Assembly: GCA_017550025.1 (NCBI GenBank)
Contig: JAFYLU010000018.1
Coordinates: 1-50,480 of the forward strand
Reading direction: 5' to 3'
DNA length: 50,480 nt
DNA from: Bacteroidales bacterium
GTDB lineage: Bacteria; Bacteroidota; Bacteroidia; Bacteroidales; UBA932
Shown: piece by piece, positions 43,369-50,480 of the stretch
Layout: each line of letters starts with the position of its first letter
Position numbering within the stretch: position 1 is the first letter of the stretch
Made by a program: the position numbers and the translations under genes
The notes under the pieces: model-generated
Databases searched by the model: none
Seen by the model: only the letters and a program-made list of their open reading frames with translations
Told to the model about the DNA's origin: nothing

Positions 43369-44385
43369 TCAGAATGTGAAGCCGATCCTCATGCCGATTG
43401 CATTGCTTCCGTTGCCATAGGCCGGCGGAGTGTTTATCGCGTATGCATTGTACGGTCCGATGACTGTAGGGCTTACATCCATGCTGATATCGTCGGATAC
43501 CTCGAAGTCGTGCATATATGCAAAGACATTGGCATCGATGACCTGAAGCAGGTATATTGCCGCCGTGGCGACTATCGAGTAGTCTCTGTAACGTCTGTAT
43601 ACATCCCTGTACCATTTTGCGGTTTCTGCGGAGATGCTCTCCGAATATCCGCTGTCTGGTGTTGTGGCCTCGTTATGTATTCTCTTGAATCTCTTGTAGT
43701 TGAGGTTGTTCTTGTACAGGAAGTCAATGGAAACCATAAGGCCGCCCACATAAATCGGCACTTTGAAAAGCTCTCCATTGTATATCTGTCCCAGACCGGG
43801 GAGGAGTGCGGAATAGATGGTGGCTCTGCCCGGGTGAGGATGTGTGTCGGATTCATAGCATACGACTCCGTCAAGAAGGCTTCCCCAATACAACAGTCCG
43901 GCTCCGGCCAGCAGCCATGTACCTGTCCTTTTCGCCTGCATGTCAGGCTCTATGGGTGCCTCGAACGGGTATTTGACATTGTATTGCTTTTCAAATGCTG
44001 TCTTGTGGCCGATGTATTCCTGATATACCCTGTTGGTCTGGTTATATCTGTGAAGATAATATCCTCCCGTGCCGGCCAGGGCTCCGATTCCTCCATATAT
44101 GACAGGGAGTTTCCAGTAGTCCTTGTTGTATATCTGCGCAGTTCCGGGCAGTATTGCCGAACCTGCGAACATTATTCCGATCTTAAGGTCGTTCTTATGA
44201 GCCAGACCCCCGAAATATTCCTTGATGGAGAAGGTGTTGGCCGTATCTGCCATCGCTGTGGAATCTCTCTGGTCATTATATGTCTGTTTGAACGCCTCTT
44301 CCTTGAATTGGGCCTCGCTTCTGACAGCGAACCATGTAAGGCAGAAGATCAAAGCTGTTATGTATCTGATCAGTTGTCTATGCAT
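43369..44385 (-). CDS. DUF5683 family membrane protein
   Basis: 338 residues. A signal peptide (YITALIFCLTWFAVRSEA) is followed by three or four hydrophobic segments: IGIMFAGSAILPGTAQIYNK, PVIYGGIGALAGTGGYYLHR, TIYSALLPGLGQIYNGELFK and ATAAIYLLQVIDANVFAYM. The repeated PG-x-x-QIYN pattern is the DUF5683 hallmark. Function unknown. The gene lies between parB and the MltD-like gene, with 14 and 17 bp gaps, a neighbourhood I recall as conserved in Bacteroidota. This suggests a part in envelope remodelling linked to chromosome partition. Confidence 0.87.
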   Translation of the reverse strand: MHRQLIRYITALIFCLTWFAVRSEAQFKEEAFKQTYNDQRDSTAMADTANTFSIKEYFGGLAHKNDLKIGIMFAGSAILPGTAQIYNKDYWKLPVIYGGIGALAGTGGYYLHRYNQTNRVYQEYIGHKTAFEKQYNVKYPFEAPIEPDMQAKRTGTWLLAGAGLLYWGSLLDGVVCYESDTHPHPGRATIYSALLPGLGQIYNGELFKVPIYVGGLMVSIDFLYKNNLNYKRFKRIHNEATTPDSGYSESISAETAKWYRDVYRRYRDYSIVATAAIYLLQVIDANVFAYMHDFEVSDDISMDVSPTVIGPYNAYAINTPPAYGNGSNAIGMRIGFTF

Positions 44386-44399
44386 CTTTTACCGGCAGA

Positions 44400-45329
44400 C
44401 TATAAATTAGAATCTTCGAGTGCCTTGAGGAATCTCTTCACCTCTTCGTCAGACCCGAAATGAATGGTCATTGTGCCCTTTCCGTTTCCGGAACGCTTAA
44501 GGCTGATGTTGTTTTCGAAGTACTTGCCCACGATCTCCAAAATTCTGAAGTGTTCTTCCGGGAGATCCTGTGTTTCAGGTTGTTCTGTCTTTTTCTGCTC
44601 GGTGAGTTTCTTGATCTTGTCCTCGAGCTGACGTACGGACAGGTCGTCCTTGATCACAAGGTCGCAGAGATATTCCTGAACCTTCAGGTCGTCGACTCCA
44701 AGGAGTACCTTTGCGTGTCCTACACTCAAAAGGCCTACCTTCAGGTCATGCTGGATCTTTGCCGGAAGCTTCAGCAGGCGGAGTGAATTGGTGACAGATG
44801 CACGCTTCTTGCCCACCCTTATCGCCATCTGCTCCTGTGTAAGGCTGCATTCCTCGATGAGTCTCTGGTAGCTCATTGCCACCTCGATCGGGTCGAGATT
44901 CTCTCTCTGGATGTTCTCCACGATTGCCATTTCCAGCATGCCCTGGTCGTTGGCCTCGCGGATGTATGCCGGAATCATGTCCATGCCTGCAAGCCTGCAT
45001 GCTCTGAAACGGCGCTCACCGCTTATGATCTGGTAGCGGCCTTCCGCCTTTCTGCGTACAGTGATCGGCTGTATGAGTCCCAATGTCCGTATTGATTCCG
45101 TAAGCTCTTCCAATGCCTCCTGATCGAAGTTCATTCGCGGCTGATACGGATTCGGCTCTATCATATCTACCGGGATACGGAGCACATCGGCTGTCGCATC
45201 CTGGCTTGTCCTCTGGCTTACGACTTCCTTGTTGACATAGCCTACCGGCTGACGGAGCGGTGTGAAATCGCTGTCTCCGCCAAGCAATGCGCCGATGCCC
45301 TTGCCTAATCCTCTTTGCTGTTTTGCCAT
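44400..45329 (-). CDS. parB: Chromosome partitioning protein ParB
   Basis: 309 residues. The N-terminal ParB/Spo0J nuclease-like domain has IEPNPYQPR and the CTP-binding GERRFRAC motif. The central HTH region (MSYQRLIEECSLTQEQMAIR, then VGKKRASVTNSLRLLKLPA) binds parS. The C-terminal dimerisation region ends with MTIHFGSDEEVKRFLKALED. It starts 11 bp after parA. I did not find a TGTTTCACGTGAAACA-like parS site in the window. The protein's role is spreading on DNA around parS and guiding origin segregation with ParA and SMC. Confidence 0.95.
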   Translation of the reverse strand: MAKQQRGLGKGIGALLGGDSDFTPLRQPVGYVNKEVVSQRTSQDATADVLRIPVDMIEPNPYQPRMNFDQEALEELTESIRTLGLIQPITVRRKAEGRYQIISGERRFRACRLAGMDMIPAYIREANDQGMLEMAIVENIQRENLDPIEVAMSYQRLIEECSLTQEQMAIRVGKKRASVTNSLRLLKLPAKIQHDLKVGLLSVGHAKVLLGVDDLKVQEYLCDLVIKDDLSVRQLEDKIKKLTEQKKTEQPETQDLPEEHFRILEIVGKYFENNISLKRSGNGKGTMTIHFGSDEEVKRFLKALEDSNL

Positions 45330-45340
45330 TTTATTCTCTG

Positions 45341-46126
45341 TTAATTGTTGTTTACGGTGTAGCCGTTCTTTTCCAGAACCTCCTTGGCGAGGTTGAGGTA
45401 GTTTGTCGTACCGTTGCAGATAACATCATAGAGGATGATCGGCTTTCCGTGCGAAGGAGCTTCGCTCAAGCGTATGTTCCTCTGGATTATTGTGTTGAAT
45501 ACCATGTCCTTGAAGTGCTCACGCAGCTCTGTGAGGACCTGGTTGTGTACTTTTGTCCTTCCGTCGAACATGGTCACCACGAATCCCTCTATCGTGAGCG
45601 ACGGGTTCACTCCGCTCTGGACGAGCCTGATGGTCTGGAGCAGCTTGCCGAGTCCTTCCAATGCGAAGAATTCAGGCTGTACAGGAATCATTACGGAATC
45701 CGCTGCAGTCAGAGAGTTGACGGTGATGAGACCGAGGGATGGGGAACAGTCGATGATGATGAAGTCATAATCATTCCTGATAGGTTCGAGTGCCCTTTCC
45801 AAAGCTGATTCCCTGTGCTCGTCTTCAAGCATTTCGATCTCCGCTCCCACAAGATTGATATGGGACGGAATCATGTGCAGTCCGGCGATTTCGGTCTGGA
45901 TCAGGGTGTCCCTTATGTCGATCTGACCGATCATCACTTCGTATAGCGTCCTTTTCTGGTCGTTGTCCGGAGAAAAGTTCAGTCCGGATGTCGTATTTGC
46001 CTGGGGGTCAGCGTCTATGATAAGCACTTTCTTTTCCAGTACGGCTAATGATGCGGCCAGGTTGATGGCTGTGGTAGTCTTGCCGACTCCACCCTTCTGA
46101 TTGGCTATTGCTATAACTTTTCCCAT
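45341..46126 (-). CDS. parA: Chromosome partitioning ATPase ParA (Soj)
   Basis: 261 residues. The deviant Walker A is KGGVGKTTTAINLA near residue 11. ADPQANTTSGL is the A' motif, and DFIIIDCSPSLG is Walker B. The length and lack of an N-terminal HTH mark the chromosomal Soj-type rather than plasmid ParA. The ATP-bound dimer binds DNA and moves ParB-parS complexes. It is the first gene of the parA-parB-DUF5683-mltD operon, with a TAATTTTG promoter box 29 bp upstream and a divergent lipid kinase gene. Confidence 0.96.
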   Translation of the reverse strand: MGKVIAIANQKGGVGKTTTAINLAASLAVLEKKVLIIDADPQANTTSGLNFSPDNDQKRTLYEVMIGQIDIRDTLIQTEIAGLHMIPSHINLVGAEIEMLEDEHRESALERALEPIRNDYDFIIIDCSPSLGLITVNSLTAADSVMIPVQPEFFALEGLGKLLQTIRLVQSGVNPSLTIEGFVVTMFDGRTKVHNQVLTELREHFKDMVFNTIIQRNIRLSEAPSHGKPIILYDVICNGTTNYLNLAKEVLEKNGYTVNNN

Positions 46127-46154
46127 GTTCGTTTCTTTAAGGACATAATCTTTG

Positions 46155-46162
46155 CAAAATTA
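46155..46162 (-). promoter_or_regulatory. -7 promoter box of the parA operon
   Basis: The minus strand reads TAATTTTGC, an exact TAnnTTTG match, 29 bp before the parA ATG. Confidence 0.55.
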
Positions 46163-46194
46163 CAAAAATTATTTCACTCGTTGACTTTATTTGT

Positions 46195-46202
46195 TACATT
46201 TG
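46195..46202 (+). promoter_or_regulatory. -7 promoter box of the lipid kinase gene
   Basis: TACATTTG is an exact TAnnTTTG match, 54 bp before the ATG at 46256. No matching -33 box was seen. Confidence 0.5.
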
Positions 46203-46255
46203 TTGATAAATTCTTCCTGCGGGAAAAGTAATGCTTTCTTAAATTCTTGAAAGTC

Positions 46256-47269
46256 ATGGAGGTATCAGAAAAATCAGACATATGGTATGCTGTCGTCAAC
46301 ATTTTTGCCGCGTCAACGAAGGCCGGTGCGATGTGGGGACGGGCAGAGTCGGTGCTGAAGGAATCCGGCGTGAGGCATGTGGCCGGAAGGACCGGTGAAG
46401 GCAGCAATGCAATGAAGCTGACCTGCGCTGCGTGTGAGGACGGATACCGGAAGTTCATTGCCGTCGGAGGTGACGGCACAGTCCATGATGTGCTCGAAGG
46501 CATAATGTCTTTTCTGGAGGCTTGCGGCAGGGACGGAAGAGATGTGTCTTTGTCTGATTTTACCTTGTCTGTCATTCCACTGGGGTCTGGCAATGACTGG
46601 ATAAAGACCGCAGGTATACCTCATGATATAGAAAAGGCTGCATCACTTCTTACGGAAGGAAAGGTGGCACGTCAGGATGTCGTCAGGGTCAGTGTCCTTG
46701 ATCATGCTGCCCTTCCTGAAGAGAAGGTTGTCCATGTGTCGTATATGGCCAATGTCGGCGGTGTGGGGCTTGATGCGAGAGTCTGCGAGCGTGTCAACAG
46801 GGAAAAGCGTCGTGGCAAGCGGGGCAAGATCCTGTATGTCACAGCTTTATTGTATAACATAATTCATCGTGTTCCTTCTTATGCCCGTATCCTTTGCGAC
46901 GGCAGGCAGGTCTTTGACGGGCCGTTCCTTTCCATAGCTTTCGGTATAGGAAGGTATTCCGGCGGAGGTATGCGTCAGACTCCTGATGCCATGATGGACG
47001 ACGGATTTCTTGACATGACCGTGATCCCCGATCTCCCGATAATGAAGATCGCAAGGGAGGCATATAAACTCTTCAATGGAAAACTTCTTACGGTAAAGGA
47101 GCTGGTCTGGTCGAGGGCCCGAAGCATAGTGGTCGTCCCTTATGACGGGCAGCTTCCTTGTCAGTGTGTGAAAGGGGAGCCTCTTGAAGTGGACGGTGAA
47201 GTAGTAGGCCGTGCTCCTGTAAGACTTGAAGTGCTTGAGGATCAGCTGAATATTCTCGTTCCACGCTAA
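46256..47269 (+). CDS. Diacylglycerol kinase family lipid kinase (YegS/DgkB-like)
   Basis: 337 residues from the ATG at 46256; a TTG 9 bp earlier is possible but weaker. The kinase motif is FIAVGGDGTVHDVLEG, followed by IPLGSGNDWIKTAGIP, the two glycine-rich signatures of the DAGK catalytic domain. ANVGGVGLDARV and SIAFGIGRYSGGGM lie in the C-terminal beta-sandwich. It would phosphorylate diacylglycerol or a related lipid at the inner face of the membrane. It has its own promoter and is divergent from parA and convergent with priA. Confidence 0.9.
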   Translation: MEVSEKSDIWYAVVNIFAASTKAGAMWGRAESVLKESGVRHVAGRTGEGSNAMKLTCAACEDGYRKFIAVGGDGTVHDVLEGIMSFLEACGRDGRDVSLSDFTLSVIPLGSGNDWIKTAGIPHDIEKAASLLTEGKVARQDVVRVSVLDHAALPEEKVVHVSYMANVGGVGLDARVCERVNREKRRGKRGKILYVTALLYNIIHRVPSYARILCDGRQVFDGPFLSIAFGIGRYSGGGMRQTPDAMMDDGFLDMTVIPDLPIMKIAREAYKLFNGKLLTVKELVWSRARSIVVVPYDGQLPCQCVKGEPLEVDGEVVGRAPVRLEVLEDQLNILVPR

Positions 47270-47293
47270 TTACTTCACATAGGCATGCGCTGG

Positions 47294-49555
47294 TTATGAC
47301 GGGTCTACATTTATAGTGATGTGTCCGTCATATTTCTGTGATTTCTCAAATTTATGAACTGCAGCCATTATGGCTGATTTGCTCGAAGCGAGATTCCTGT
47401 CCTTCTTCAGACTTAACCTTATGGAACGTATGTGCATGTCTGCGACCTTGTCGACGACCGGCGCATATGGCCCGGTAACCATGCTCTGCAGGACCGGACA
47501 TCCGGACGGTTCCAGTAGTGCCCTTAAATCTGCCGCCAATCTTGCGGACATCCTGTCAGCCCTGTCCTCAAAGCGGTCCTTGACGGTGATTTCAATTATC
47601 CTGGAAAAAGGAGGGAAGTTGAAATCTTTCCTTTCCAGCATCAGTTCCCTGCTGTTTCCGCTGCCGTCTTTTTCCATGAGCCTCCTGTAAACCGGGTGCT
47701 CCGGCTGCGAGGTCTGTATGACGAACATACCTTTGCTGCCCCTGCGGCCGCACCTTCCTCTGAACTGCTCCAAAGTCTGGAGTGCCTTCTCGTCAGCTCT
47801 GAAATCCTGCATGCCCAGAAGAGCATCAGCTGCAATGACAGCTACAAGGTTGAGTCCCTTGAAGTCAAATCCTTTTGTGACTATCTGCGTGCCTATCAGG
47901 ATGTCGGTCTTTCCCTCTGCAAAATCCTTGATGGTCCGGGTCTCGTAACTCTTGTTCTGGGCGGTGTCGCCGTCAAGCCTGGCGATGGAGGCATGAGGGA
48001 ATAGCTTCGCAGCCTCTTCCTCTATCTTCTGCGTGCCTGCTCCGAGGCTGTTCAGGTTTCCTCCGCATTTGCCGCATCTGCCTGTGAATGAACTGCTGAA
48101 GCCGCAGTAATGGCAGGTCATCCTTCCCCCTGCGGCATGCTTGTGCAGGCACAGGCTTACATTGCAATGCGGGCATCTGACGATTTCTCCGCATGTCTCG
48201 CATTGCATTACCGGAGCCCATGAACGGCGCGAACGCAGTATGATGACCTGTTCGCCGCTTTCGAGCGTCCTGTTGATATGCTCGATCAGCCTGCGGGAGA
48301 AATTGCCTGTCATTCCGTTCTTGCGTCTTTCAGCCTTCGTGTCTATTATCTCGATGTCAGCATCTTCGGATCCGTGATATTTCTCCGAAAGCGTCACGAG
48401 GACATGCTTGCCGGCCGAACAGTTGTAAAGTTCTTCAAGCGAAGGAGTTGCGGAACCCAGCAGGATTTTGCATCCATGTATCTGGTGCATCATGAGGGCA
48501 GTGTCGCGGCCGTTGTATCTTGGAGCAGGGGAGTCCTGCTTGTAGGAGTTGTCGTGTTCCTCGTCAACGATGATCAGTCCGAGGTCATGGTGGGGCAGAA
48601 AGATGGATGACCGGGTTCCCAATACGATGTAATTGTCTTTCCCTCCGGCCATTCTTCTTATCTGTTCCGCAGCATTTCTGCGGCTCGATGCAGACTCTCC
48701 CGAATGGAAAGTGATCAGCCTTTCGCCGAAATATGCATGCAGCCTGTCCTCCAGTTGCCTGCTCAAGGCTATTTCAGGAACCAGATAAAGGACATTCCTG
48801 CCTTCGGACAGGACTTCATGTGCGAGCATCATGTAAATCTCTGTCTTCCCTGATCCGGTCACACCGTCAAGAAGTACGGGCTTGTCGGAGGCAAATCCGC
48901 ACTTGATCTGACCGAAAGCCTTTTTCTGTGCCTCTGTAAGTGTGATTCCGGTCCATTCCTGATGCTTCGGTCCGTCCAGGTCTGCATGAGGTTCCCTGTT
49001 TACTGCCTCCAATGCCGCCCTTGCCATCGAAATCTCATCTTCAAGAGCTCTTGTTTCCTCAAGGTAGCTCATTCGGGTCGATTCCTTTCGCGCTTTTTCG
49101 GCCGCTTCCTTCTTTCTGGCCAGCCTTGCCTCAAGTCTTTCGATCTTGGTCCTGATGCTTTCCGCCAGCTTTTCCTTGCGCAGACGGACCTTTGATATGG
49201 CATTGGCCCTTGCCTCTTCGAGATTCAGCTTTCCAGTCGGATACGCGGCCTTGCTGACTTCTCCGACTGTGCACAAATAATACTCGGCAACCTTCCTCCA
49301 GAGTTCTATCTCCTGGGGGAGCACCCTCTCCATGTCCCGTTCCACGGAAAATATATCCTTTATCTTGCGGGGATCTGTTTCCGCTGCCACGTCAGCAGAA
49401 CTTACCACGCCAATGTATTCCTTGCCGGAAAATGGCACCCTCACTCTGTCCCCGGTCTTTATCCCTTCCTTCAGTATTTCTTCAGGTACGGAATAGCAGG
49501 GTTCCCACTCAAGTTTGAGCGGAAGAATGACCGATATGTATTTTGTCTGCTTCAT
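47294..49555 (-). CDS. priA: Primosomal protein N' (replication restart helicase PriA)
   Basis: 753 residues from the ATG at 49555; the earlier in-frame ATG at 49600 adds a poor N-terminus. The N-terminal 3'-DNA-binding domain starts ISVILPLKLEWEPCYSVPEE. Helicase motifs include Walker A DGVTGSGKTEIY, DEEH in IIVDEEHDNSYKQD, GSATPSLE, and GTQIVTKGFDF. Eight zinc cysteines form two clusters between helicase lobes (CETCGEIVRCPHC, CHYCGFSSSFTGRCGKCGG). A long coiled coil (about residues 130-190) is inserted before the helicase lobe, as in other Bacteroidota PriA. It reloads the replisome at stalled forks. Confidence 0.95.
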   Translation of the reverse strand: MKQTKYISVILPLKLEWEPCYSVPEEILKEGIKTGDRVRVPFSGKEYIGVVSSADVAAETDPRKIKDIFSVERDMERVLPQEIELWRKVAEYYLCTVGEVSKAAYPTGKLNLEEARANAISKVRLRKEKLAESIRTKIERLEARLARKKEAAEKARKESTRMSYLEETRALEDEISMARAALEAVNREPHADLDGPKHQEWTGITLTEAQKKAFGQIKCGFASDKPVLLDGVTGSGKTEIYMMLAHEVLSEGRNVLYLVPEIALSRQLEDRLHAYFGERLITFHSGESASSRRNAAEQIRRMAGGKDNYIVLGTRSSIFLPHHDLGLIIVDEEHDNSYKQDSPAPRYNGRDTALMMHQIHGCKILLGSATPSLEELYNCSAGKHVLVTLSEKYHGSEDADIEIIDTKAERRKNGMTGNFSRRLIEHINRTLESGEQVIILRSRRSWAPVMQCETCGEIVRCPHCNVSLCLHKHAAGGRMTCHYCGFSSSFTGRCGKCGGNLNSLGAGTQKIEEEAAKLFPHASIARLDGDTAQNKSYETRTIKDFAEGKTDILIGTQIVTKGFDFKGLNLVAVIAADALLGMQDFRADEKALQTLEQFRGRCGRRGSKGMFVIQTSQPEHPVYRRLMEKDGSGNSRELMLERKDFNFPPFSRIIEITVKDRFEDRADRMSARLAADLRALLEPSGCPVLQSMVTGPYAPVVDKVADMHIRSIRLSLKKDRNLASSKSAIMAAVHKFEKSQKYDGHITINVDPS

Positions 49556-49650
49556 GGCACCGCGAAGATACCAAAAACTATTAGAATTACTTCTAAACAA
49601 GGGGTAAAAACACTTTTTTGAAGGAATTTTGAAAAATTTTTGCAGAAAAG

Positions 49651-49681
49651 TTTGCGGAATAAAAAATAATGTCTACCTTTG
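49651..49681 (+). promoter_or_regulatory. Promoter of tRNA-Phe
   Basis: TTTG (49651-49654), a 19-bp spacer and TACCTTTGC (box at 49674-49681) form a textbook Bacteroidota promoter, 40 bp before the tRNA. It is useful as an internal standard for spacing. Confidence 0.8.
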
Positions 49682-49721
49682 CAATCCCAATCGAAAGATG
49701 GGGTACTTGAAATAAACGAAT

Positions 49722-49794
49722 GGTGCCATAGCTCAGTTGGTAGAGCAAAGGACTGAAAATCCTTGTGTCCCTGGTTCGATTCCCGGTGGCACCA
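49722..49794 (+). tRNA. tRNA-Phe (anticodon GAA)
   Basis: A 73-nt cloverleaf. The acceptor GGTGCCA pairs with TGGCACC plus discriminator A. The D-arm is GCTC...GAGC, and the anticodon stem AAGGA/TCCTT holds loop CTGAAAA with anticodon GAA. The T-arm is CCTGGTTCGATTCCCGG. CCA is not encoded after the discriminator (CGA follows). Confidence 0.97.
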
Positions 49795-49800
49795 CGACGA

Positions 49801-49835
49801 AACCGCAATAGAAGTGATTCTGTTGCGGTTTTTTT
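49801..49835 (+). terminator. Terminator after tRNA-Phe
   Basis: A 13-bp stem with one mismatch (AACCGCAATAGAA / TTCTGTTGCGGTT) and loop GTGA is followed by TTTTT. It ends the tRNA transcript. Confidence 0.88.
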
Positions 49836-50162
49836 CGTGTTTTGGCACAACTTGGGTTGAGCTCACGCTGCTTGCTTGTGTATTTGGGGCTCAACGTAAA
49901 ATTGGATATCTGCACTATTCATTTACCTCATATTTCAGACGCGTGCTGTTACATTTTAGATGTCGGGCAAAATTCTAGGAAAGGTGTAGATTGGCGGTCT
50001 GCGAAAACCCTGGAAAAGTGATTTTAGTTTACTAGTATTTGCATCTAATATTTTGATGTCTCGAGTATTACTCACTGAGGATTCCTTCTACTCAGTATTT
50101 CATTTTGACATAATGATCTTCTTTGAATAAATATCATTATCTTAGCAATATTAAATATTGTT
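49836..50162. other. AT-rich gap after tRNA-Phe
   Basis: 327 bases with no supported gene. It is more AT-rich than the flanking core. I see no integrase start, no direct repeat of the tRNA 3' end and no insertion sequence in it. It leads to the DUF1016 gene and probably contains its promoter. Confidence 0.5.
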
Positions 50163-50480
50163 ATGATGGAACAGGAAATTCTATATGTTAGCACAGACAA
50201 TTTGCTAAGTGATGTGAGGAAGATAATTGATAGTGCGCGAACTAAAGCGTATGCGGCTGTCAATGTTGCGTTAGTTGAGAGAAATTGGCTTTTAGGTAGG
50301 CGTATTGCAGAAGAAGAATTGCAGGGAGAGGAACGTGCAGCATATGGAGCGAGTGTTATCAAGAAACTGTCAAAAGAACTTACTGAAGAGTATGGAAAGG
50401 GTTTTGAGGAAACTAGCCTTTATTGGTTCGTACGCTTCTATAAAGGTTTTCCAGAGATTTTTGACACAGTGTGTAAAAAA
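50163..50480 (+). CDS. DUF1016 (YhcG-like) PDDEXK nuclease family protein, partial
   Basis: Open from ATG 50163 (or 50166) to the right edge: 106 residues with no stop. The N-terminal DUF1016 domain is recognised by VNVALVERNWLLGRRIAEEE, then GEERAAYGASVIKKLSKELT and YGKGFEETSLYWFVRFYKGF. The C-terminal PDDEXK nuclease domain would lie beyond the window. Members are often found in restriction-modification, retron-like or other mobile and defence contexts. Codon usage is more AT-rich than its neighbours and the gene follows a tRNA, both consistent with transfer. Its partner genes are not visible. Confidence 0.82.
   Translation, partial: MMEQEILYVSTDNLLSDVRKIIDSARTKAYAAVNVALVERNWLLGRRIAEEELQGEERAAYGASVIKKLSKELTEEYGKGFEETSLYWFVRFYKGFPEIFDTVCKK

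Noticed and set aside
43123-44463. Long open frame on the plus strand opposite the DUF5683 and mltD genes
   Set aside because: Its translation is Cys/Val/Ser-rich with no family resemblance, and both minus-strand genes are clear; it is a codon-bias shadow.
44400-46126. Search by eye for a parS site near parAB
   Set aside because: No TGTTTCACGTGAAACA-like palindrome was seen in the window; it may lie elsewhere on the chromosome.
49552-49915. Minus-strand open frames across the tRNA-Phe gene
   Set aside because: They read the complement of the tRNA, a common source of false protein calls.
1-50480. CRISPR arrays, insertion sequences, integrases or replication origins
   Set aside because: No regularly spaced direct repeats, transposase or recombinase motifs, or DnaA-box clusters were seen.

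Overview
The window looks like a chromosomal segment from a member of the order Bacteroidales (Bacteroidota), probably a gut-type anaerobe. The evidence is: many Bacteroidota-restricted families (DUF2723, DUF3244, DUF5683, the rSAM/lipoprotein pair, membrane-anchored LuxR-like regulators); promoters with the Bacteroidota -7 box TAnnTTTG, best seen at the tRNA-Phe gene (TTTG-N19-TACCTTTG); very few Shine-Dalgarno sequences; and many lipoproteins. I cannot assign a genus.

Layout. 1-3822: a minus-strand TolC / HlyD / FtsX-type permease export operon, cut by the left edge, with a sigma-54-like promoter and an upstream dyad cluster. 3850-6852: a 1000-residue DUF2723 membrane protein. 7003-12305: an accessory minus-strand region. 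It holds a shortened membrane-anchored HTH regulator, a lipoprotein of unknown function, two candidate micro-ORFs, a frameshifted remnant of a second HTH regulator, a transglutaminase-like protein behind a promoter that contains a G8/C8 tract, and a radical SAM/SPASM maturase with its partner lipoprotein. 12634-14426: an ECF sigma factor overlapping a gene that joins an anti-sigma-like N-terminus to an outer-membrane barrel domain. 14517-17555: Smr and HAD proteins (minus), then an SDR and an alpha/beta hydrolase (plus). 17559-25175: a five-gene minus-strand operon (M28 peptidase-like, MsbA-type ABC exporter, VanZ-like, amidase/golvesin protein, CyuA-like cysteine desulfidase). 25280-31085: TPR protein, HAD phosphatase, WalJ-type MBL hydrolase and GH3 glucosidase (plus). 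31145-34670: a full-length TPR/HTH membrane regulator, a DUF3244 protein and a CE1-like esterase (minus), with two hairpin elements that share a conserved loop. 34779-49555: housekeeping genes (dut, murF, PAP2, obgE, adk, hpt, a helix-hairpin-helix protein, mltD-like, DUF5683, parB, parA, a lipid kinase, priA). 49722-49794: tRNA-Phe, followed by AT-rich sequence and the start of a DUF1016 (YhcG-like) nuclease gene, which looks like the edge of an island.

How the genes fit together. The housekeeping blocks cover nucleotide metabolism, wall synthesis and remodelling, chromosome partition and replication restart. The accessory blocks are dominated by cell-envelope functions and by regulators that could pass information across the inner membrane (ECF/anti-sigma, lipoprotein-TM-HTH proteins).

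The points most worth following up are: the homopolymer tract in the transglutaminase promoter spacer (possible phase variation); the hairpin-plus-conserved-loop family around the DUF3244 gene, whose stems differ in sequence but stay paired and which may include a plus-strand small RNA with two mutually exclusive hairpins; and the frameshifted regulator remnant. All functional statements come from reading the sequence and recalling families. No database search was run.
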